Shown here: in pieces, positions 59,299-64,000 of the stretch
How the letters are laid out: each line of letters begins with the position of its first letter
How positions within the stretch are numbered: the first letter of the stretch is position 1
Origin: Clostridiales bacterium
GTDB taxonomy: Bacteria; Bacillota; Clostridia; Saccharofermentanales; Saccharofermentanaceae
NCBI GenBank assembly: GCA_017962145.1
Contig: JAGCVX010000009.1
Coordinates: forward strand, 62,001 to 126,000
Length of the DNA: 64,000 bases
Direction of reading: 5' to 3'
Position numbers and translations under genes: made by a program
The notes under the pieces: model-generated
Databases searched by the model: none
Told to the model about the DNA's origin: nothing
Seen by the model: only the letters and a program-made list of their open reading frames with translations

Positions 59299-62200
59299 CA
59301 GATCGGTCCTCTGTCGATTCCGTACTGGTTGCAGATCTCCTGGAACTCAGGACAGCTTGCAAAAGTCTTCATGACTTCAACACGATCCATGCCGCCGTTA
59401 AGAAGTCCGAGCCAGTAAGCAAATCCGTCTGCTTCCGGATCTCTTCCCATGAACGTCTTATAAAGGCGTGTCAGGTATTCTTCGTTCGTGGTATTCAGGC
59501 CGACGAACTCAGGCAGAGTGAAGAACAGGCTAGCTGCCTGGTAACCGGTTGCTTCGAGATTCGTCAAAGCCAGTGACCAGTACTGGAGGCCTTCGTCTTC
59601 CGGATCTCTGCCGAGACAGCAGGTATAAAGACGGGTCGCGAACTTGATCGCATTCTTCGACGCGAAAGTCGCTTTATGGTAAACCGCACCGGACTTAACG
59701 CCATAACGTGAGCAGATATTGCACCACTCGACAGACTCGATAAACTCGTTGACCAATTCTTCTTTCGTCGATCCTGTAGCCAGTCTCATCAGCCAGTAGG
59801 ACTTTCCTTCACCTTCCGAAGCTCTTCCGAAGAATGTCTGATAGAGTGTCTCGATAAAGACATCATCCGGGAGATTTCTGTTCATGAACTCAGGAGCGGA
59901 CAAAAGGAAGAATCTGGCACAGTCTGCACCACTTGCACCCTTATTCACTACCTGGTCTACCCAATATGCTTTTCCTTCCGGCTCCGATTCACGATTGAGC
60001 GCGACTGTATAAAGTCTTTCTACAAAGTCTTCAAATGTCGGATCCGTTACCGGATGCGGCTCCGGTGTCGGCGTGTCCGGCGCCGGTGTTGGTGTATCCG
60101 GTGCAGGCGTCGGTGTGTCCGGCCCCGGAACAGGTGTAGTCGGCTTTTCAAGCGTTACTTTCACACCATAATCGTAACTGAGATAACCACCTTCTATAAT
60201 GGTAACCATAGTATTCGTTTCCGGATCGTATACCGGAGGGTAGTACTGCCACAAATATACCATTTGCGGACAACAACCCAGGTACAACTCTGTAATCAGA
60301 TTCTTTTCACAACCAAGAGCACAAAGTGCCAAATTCGAACTCAAATCCAGTTCGGAAATCAAATTGGAACCACAATACAGGCTCTGGAGAGACTGAGTTA
60401 CACTCAGATCCAGAGAACTCAGTTTATTCATCGAGCAATCCAAACTCAAAAGTGAAATACTATTACTCAAGTCAAGCACAGATAACTGGTTGATAGAGCA
60501 ATCCAGGTACTGCAGCGCCATATTCTTGGTCACATCCAAAGATGCAAGTTGATTATCAGAGCAATACAATTCTATAAGCGCTGTACATCCGCTTACATCC
60601 AATGATGTCAGTTTGTTATGAACACAGTTAAGATAACCCAGAACTGTGTTTTTTCCCAATGACAATGTCGCTATCTGGTTTTCACAGCAATACAGGCACT
60701 CCAGAGCGATATTGTTACTTACATCCAAAGACGTCAACTGATTTCCCTCACAGTCTAAGTAACTAAGCGCAGTGTTCTTACTTACATCCAGAGAAGTCAG
60801 TGCATTTGTATAACAAGACAGACTCTCCAAAGCTGTATTGTTACTGAGGTCCAACGATGGGATCTCGTTACAGTTACAATATAGAGTCATGAGATATGTA
60901 TTGCTGCTCACGTCTAGAGAAGTCAGGTAGTTGTATGAACAATCAAGGTAATAAAGCATAGTATTCTTGCTTACATCCAGAGATGTCAATTGAATGTTAT
61001 AGCATTCGAGTTTTTCAAGAGCCGTAAAATACTCGATACCTGTCAAATCAGAAATGGCCTTGTTATTTACATTAATCTTAGTAACCGCAGCGATTTCATC
61101 GGCACTAAGTGTACCACTAAGGTTTTTGTCAACTTGGGAAGAAGCGACGTAACTCCTGAAATTGTCATCCGGGAAGTTTACTTCATTGATAACGATCTCG
61201 TCATCACCGGTGATCTCCGTGGTTAAGTCTACTATGACAGCACAAGGAGTTTCTCCATACACATCTCCTTCGCTAACCTTACAATCTGTAGAATTCTTAA
61301 TCGGATATTGCTGCAGTACAAGAATCAGCCAAGAGCAATATTCAACAGATATAGACGAGATCGAATTGCCATAGCATACAAGTCTCATCAGTTGCGTATT
61401 CTGACGCAAATCAAGTTCTGTCAACTGATTGTTAAAACATGACAACTCCTTGAGTTTCCTGTTTTTGCTTACATCAAGCGATGTTAATTTATTGTCGTAA
61501 CAGCTTAGTTCTACCAGAGGGAGGTTGCTCACTTTTAGTTCTGACAACTCATTCGAACCACAATAAAGTATATTCAGTTTTGTGTTACTGTTCAGATTTA
61601 ATCCCGTTATAGCATTACCATCACAATACAGGATTTCAAGTTTTGTGTTATTAATTACAAACAGTGATGTCAACTGATTTGAAGAGCAATACAGTTCAGT
61701 TAACGCAGTATTCTTACTTACATCAAGCGACGTAAGCTCATTGTTACTACAATTCAAATACACCAGTTTTGTATTCTTGCTGACATCAAGAGTTGTCAGA
61801 TAATTATCTTCACAATTCAACAGTGTCAGCGCAGTAAAATATTCAATACCTTTCAAATCTGAAATGTCATAACCAGAACAATTAATCTCGGTGATCGAAC
61901 TGATCTCGCTAGAACTTAATGTACCGCTCAGATCTGTATCGGCCGGCACAATAAAATGCTTTCTGAAATTTACATCTGGAAAGTTCGTGGTATTGATGAC
62001 TATTTCTGAAGAAGCAGATTGCACAAAATCATCGATATCGACCATGACACAATACAATTGTCCGGACACACTGTTTTCGCTCTTTTTGGTAGTGGTAGAA
62101 TTCACAAAGGGATGGTTTTTCACCAGATCGACAAGTAGCGGACAGCCCGAAATTGAAAGACCCTCCAACTTGTTCGAGTCACATCTTAAGAAATAAAGAT

Positions 62201-64000
62201 CTTTTTGGGTTCCCAGCTTTAAAGTCGTCAATTTATTATCCTGACAGTAAACACTTTTCAAAGCAGTATTCTTGCTCAAATCCAGAGATGTTAACTGATT
62301 GGAAGAACAATTCAACTGTGTAAGTGCAGTATTCTTGCTCAAATCCAGAGATGTTAACTGATTGGAAGAACAATCCAACTGTGTAAGTTTAGTAAAAAAC
62401 TCGACGCCTTTTAAAGATGTGATGGACTTGGAACTAACAGAAATATTAGTTACAGCATCTCTCTCTGTTGAGTTTAAAGTTCCGCTATTATCCTTATCAT
62501 ACGCGTAAACGGAATTTCTGAAATTTTCATCCGGAAAGTTCTTGCTGTTGATTTCAATCTCCGTAGAATCCACGATTACAGGAAGAAGGCGATCAACCAT
62601 AACAAAATGCACGACTCCGGAAACGTTGCTTTCACATGTTTTGCAAGAGCTTGTAAATACGAAAGCGTTATTTTTTACCAAATCGTTCAATAACGGACAG
62701 TCTAAAAGAGAGAGAGAACTCAAGTTGTTGGATTCACATCTTAAAAAACTAAGCTCACTCAGTTTTGCAATATTGAGAGTCGACAATTCATTATTCTGAC
62801 AATAAACAGTTTTCAAAGCGGTATTCTTGGTCAAATCCAAAGATGTCAATTTGTTGGAATAGCAACTCAAAACCGTAAGTGCAGTATTCTTGCTCAAATC
62901 CAAAGATGTCAATTTGTTGGAATAGCAACTCAAAACCGTAAGTGCAGTATTCTCGCTCAAATCCAAAGATGTCAACTGATTGGAAGAACAATTCAAATCC
63001 GTAAGATCATAAAAATATCCAATTCCTTGCAGATTCGCAATATTCTTGCCGGAAACATCCATGCTTGATACGCCAATCCAATCAAGAAGACCATCGCCAT
63101 CTTTATCATATGTAGAAGAAACGTAGGTTCTAAAGTTTGCATCCGGGAAGTTGGTAGCATTAATCGAAACCGTTTGGCCGACGACGGTAACATTCAAGCC
63201 TACGTAAATGCTTACCGAACTTGACTCCAGGTATTTACAACTTGATGTTCTTTTCCAACTAGAGTCAGAGTGAGTGTTCACTAGACTTGCAATCGCTTGA
63301 CATCCGGATACATCTATTGCAAGCATCGAATTACCATAACAAGACAAATCTGTCAGAAGGGCGCAGCTTCTCAGATCCAGTGATGCAAATTTGTTATCAG
63401 AGCAACCCAGCTCATTAAGTGCTGTATTGTAACTCAGATTCAGCGATGTCAAATTGTTATTAGAGCAAAACAGCTCATTAAGTGCTGTATTGTAACTCAC
63501 ATTCAGTGATGTCAATTTGTTAAAACCACAATTCAAAACCTTAAGTTCGGTATTCTTGCTCACATCTAGAGATGTCAATTTGTTAGAATGGCAATTCAAA
63601 TTAACAAGTTTGGTATTCTTGCTCACATCTAGAGATGTCAAATCGTTAGAATTGCATTTCAATCTAGTAAGTTCTGTATTCTTACTTAGATCCAGAGACG
63701 TCAATTGATTCCCACTACAATCAATTTCTTTAAGTGCGGTATTCTTACTCACATCCAGTGATGTCAACTGGTTGGAATAACAACTCAACTTCGTAAGTGC
63801 GGTATTCTTACTTACATCCAGTGATGTCAACTGGTTGTAAGAGCAATCCAGATTAGTAATTGAAGTAAAATACTCAATTCCTTTCAAATCGTTTATAGCC
63901 TTAGAGTGAACATCGATCGACTTAATACTTCTCTCGGTATCACTCAGAACGCCATCACTGTTTTTATCAATACTCGAAGATATGTAGCTTCTAAAAACCG
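59298..64000 (-). CDS. Giant modular EF-hand/LRR surface protein with DUF4214 tail (5' end beyond the window)
   Basis: An open frame that reaches the right edge; at least 1567 residues. It consists of modules each starting with an Asn-Phe-Pro-Asp motif (NFPDANFR), an EF-hand-like loop (DKDGDGLLD, DKDNSGTLN, DTDLSGTLS, DKNLSGTLS, DKNSDGVLS) and I-x-LKGIEYF, followed by a stack of 21-residue leucine-rich repeats of the form LxxLxCSxNQLTSLDVSKNTA. Five module starts are visible: near 63.95, 63.1, 62.5, 61.95 and 61.15 kb. Modules end with a VSGxxxxVMVD-type strand. After a Thr-Pro linker at about 60.04-60.14 kb come four DUF4214-type repeats (LYxxxLGRxPExxGxxYW). A signal peptide is not seen because the N-terminus is missing; adhesion or carbohydrate binding is inference. 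Confidence 0.85.
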   Translation of the reverse strand, partial: VFRSYISSSIDKNSDGVLSDTERSIKSIDVHSKAINDLKGIEYFTSITNLDCSYNQLTSLDVSKNTALTKLSCYSNQLTSLDVSKNTALKEIDCSGNQLTSLDLSKNTELTRLKCNSNDLTSLDVSKNTKLVNLNCHSNKLTSLDVSKNTELKVLNCGFNKLTSLNVSYNTALNELFCSNNNLTSLNLSYNTALNELGCSDNKFASLDLRSCALLTDLSCYGNSMLAIDVSGCQAIASLVNTHSDSSWKRTSSCKYLESSSVSIYVGLNVTVVGQTVSINATNFPDANFRTYVSSTYDKDGDGLLDWIGVSSMDVSGKNIANLQGIGYFYDLTDLNCSSNQLTSLDLSENTALTVLSCYSNKLTSLDLSKNTALTVLSCYSNKLTSLDLTKNTALKTVYCQNNELSTLNIAKLSELSFLRCESNNLSSLSLLDCPLLNDLVKNNAFVFTSSCKTCESNVSGVVHFVMVDRLLPVIVDSTEIEINSKNFPDENFRNSVYAYDKDNSGTLNSTERDAVTNISVSSKSITSLKGVEFFTKLTQLDCSSNQLTSLDLSKNTALTQLNCSSNQLTSLDLSKNTALKSVYCQDNKLTTLKLGTQKDLYFLRCDSNKLEGLSISGCPLLVDLVKNHPFVNSTTTKKSENSVSGQLYCVMVDIDDFVQSASSEIVINTTNFPDVNFRKHFIVPADTDLSGTLSSSEISSITEINCSGYDISDLKGIEYFTALTLLNCEDNYLTTLDVSKNTKLVYLNCSNNELTSLDVSKNTALTELYCSSNQLTSLFVINNTKLEILYCDGNAITGLNLNSNTKLNILYCGSNELSELKVSNLPLVELSCYDNKLTSLDVSKNRKLKELSCFNNQLTELDLRQNTQLMRLVCYGNSISSISVEYCSWLILVLQQYPIKNSTDCKVSEGDVYGETPCAVIVDLTTEITGDDEIVINEVNFPDDNFRSYVASSQVDKNLSGTLSADEIAAVTKINVNNKAISDLTGIEYFTALEKLECYNIQLTSLDVSKNTMLYYLDCSYNYLTSLDVSSNTYLMTLYCNCNEIPSLDLSNNTALESLSCYTNALTSLDVSKNTALSYLDCEGNQLTSLDVSNNIALECLYCCENQIATLSLGKNTVLGYLNCVHNKLTSLDVSGCTALIELYCSDNQLASLDVTKNMALQYLDCSINQLSVLDLSNSISLLSLDCSMNKLSSLDLSVTQSLQSLYCGSNLISELDLSSNLALCALGCEKNLITELYLGCCPQMVYLWQYYPPVYDPETNTMVTIIEGGYLSYDYGVKVTLEKPTTPVPGPDTPTPAPDTPTPAPDTPTPEPHPVTDPTFEDFVERLYTVALNRESEPEGKAYWVDQVVNKGASGADCARFFLLSAPEFMNRNLPDDVFIETLYQTFFGRASEGEGKSYWLMRLATGSTKEELVNEFIESVEWCNICSRYGVKSGAVYHKATFASKNAIKFATRLYTCCLGRDPEDEGLQYWSLALTNLEATGYQAASLFFTLPEFVGLNTTNEEYLTRLYKTFMGRDPEADGFAYWLGLLNGGMDRVEVMKTFASCPEFQEICNQYGIDRGPI
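62263..62388 (-). repeat. 63-bp tandem duplication in the LRR region (pair 1)
   Basis: Two adjacent 63-bp units starting with GCAGTATTCTTGCTCAAATC, differing at one base, each encoding one 21-residue LRR. The near identity indicates recent unequal exchange or slippage. Confidence 0.9.
62821..62946 (-). repeat. 63-bp tandem duplication in the LRR region (pair 2)
   Basis: Two adjacent 63-bp units starting at 62821 and 62884, differing at one base, encode two LRRs of the same module family. It is independent of pair 1 at 62263, since the bases differ between the pairs. Confidence 0.9.

Noticed and set aside
59800..64000. Regular 63-bp periodicity, at first sight like a CRISPR or satellite array
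   Set aside because: The period equals 21 codons and the frame stays open on the minus strand with an LRR consensus; there are no variable spacers between constant repeats.

Overview
The window reads as a chromosomal segment of a Gram-positive, anaerobic, carbohydrate-using member of the Clostridia (inference). Supporting signs are a PolC-type DNA polymerase III, a PASTA-repeat Ser/Thr kinase with its PP2C phosphatase, an IspH-ribosomal protein S1 fusion of the clostridial kind, HutP and MurR/RpiR regulators, strong AGGAGG ribosome binding sites, lipobox lipoproteins, and secreted proteins with Thr-Pro linkers, leucine-rich repeats and DUF4214 repeats. A GH120-type beta-xylosidase points to a gut or rumen plant-fibre habitat. 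The species cannot be named from the sequence alone. No rRNA, tRNA, CRISPR array, insertion sequence or prophage was seen.

Layout. 1-5.8 kb: the end of a zinc-ribbon protein, two lipoproteins, phosphatidylserine decarboxylase with an overlapping acyltransferase, and citrate synthase with its own promoter. 5.8-10.7 kb: a Ktr/Trk potassium channel with two RCK subunits, a SpoU methyltransferase, and the rplT-rpmI-infC operon behind a strong promoter and a likely L20 attenuator; infC appears to start at AUC. 10.8-13.0 kb: two DUF805 membrane proteins and, on the plus strand, an aminotransferase. 13.0-38.6 kb: one of the long conserved Firmicutes clusters, all on the minus strand and read from high to low coordinates: rpsB, tsf, a histidine phosphatase, pyrH, frr, uppS, cdsA, dxr, rseP, ispG, polC, priA, def, fmt, rsmB, rlmN, prpC, prkC, rsgA, rpe, thiN. 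It joins translation, isoprenoid and phospholipid synthesis, DNA replication, ribosome maturation and cell-wall signalling.

38.6-41.4 kb holds a plus-strand PepV-like dipeptidase that meets a secreted NlpC/P60 endopeptidase stop to stop. 41.7-52.2 kb is a second minus-strand cluster: ileS, an M50 protease, trpS, scpA, scpB, an RpiR regulator, a HutP-family protein, cmk and ispH-rpsA. Three MEP-pathway genes (dxr, ispG, ispH) lie in this window, next to uppS and cdsA which use isoprenoid and lipid precursors.

52.3-64 kb is the accessory part: a GH120-like beta-xylosidase translationally coupled to an HD-domain hydrolase, two RNA-modification enzymes, a lipoprotein with duplicated domains, a Fic protein containing a 21-bp triplet repeat, a nested inverted repeat, and a very large modular surface protein that leaves the right edge. 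That protein repeats an EF-hand-like loop plus a cysteine-marked 21-residue LRR stack at least five times and ends in four DUF4214 repeats. I regard it as the least ordinary item, with the PrkC ectodomain, the infC start/leader and the inverted repeat next in line.
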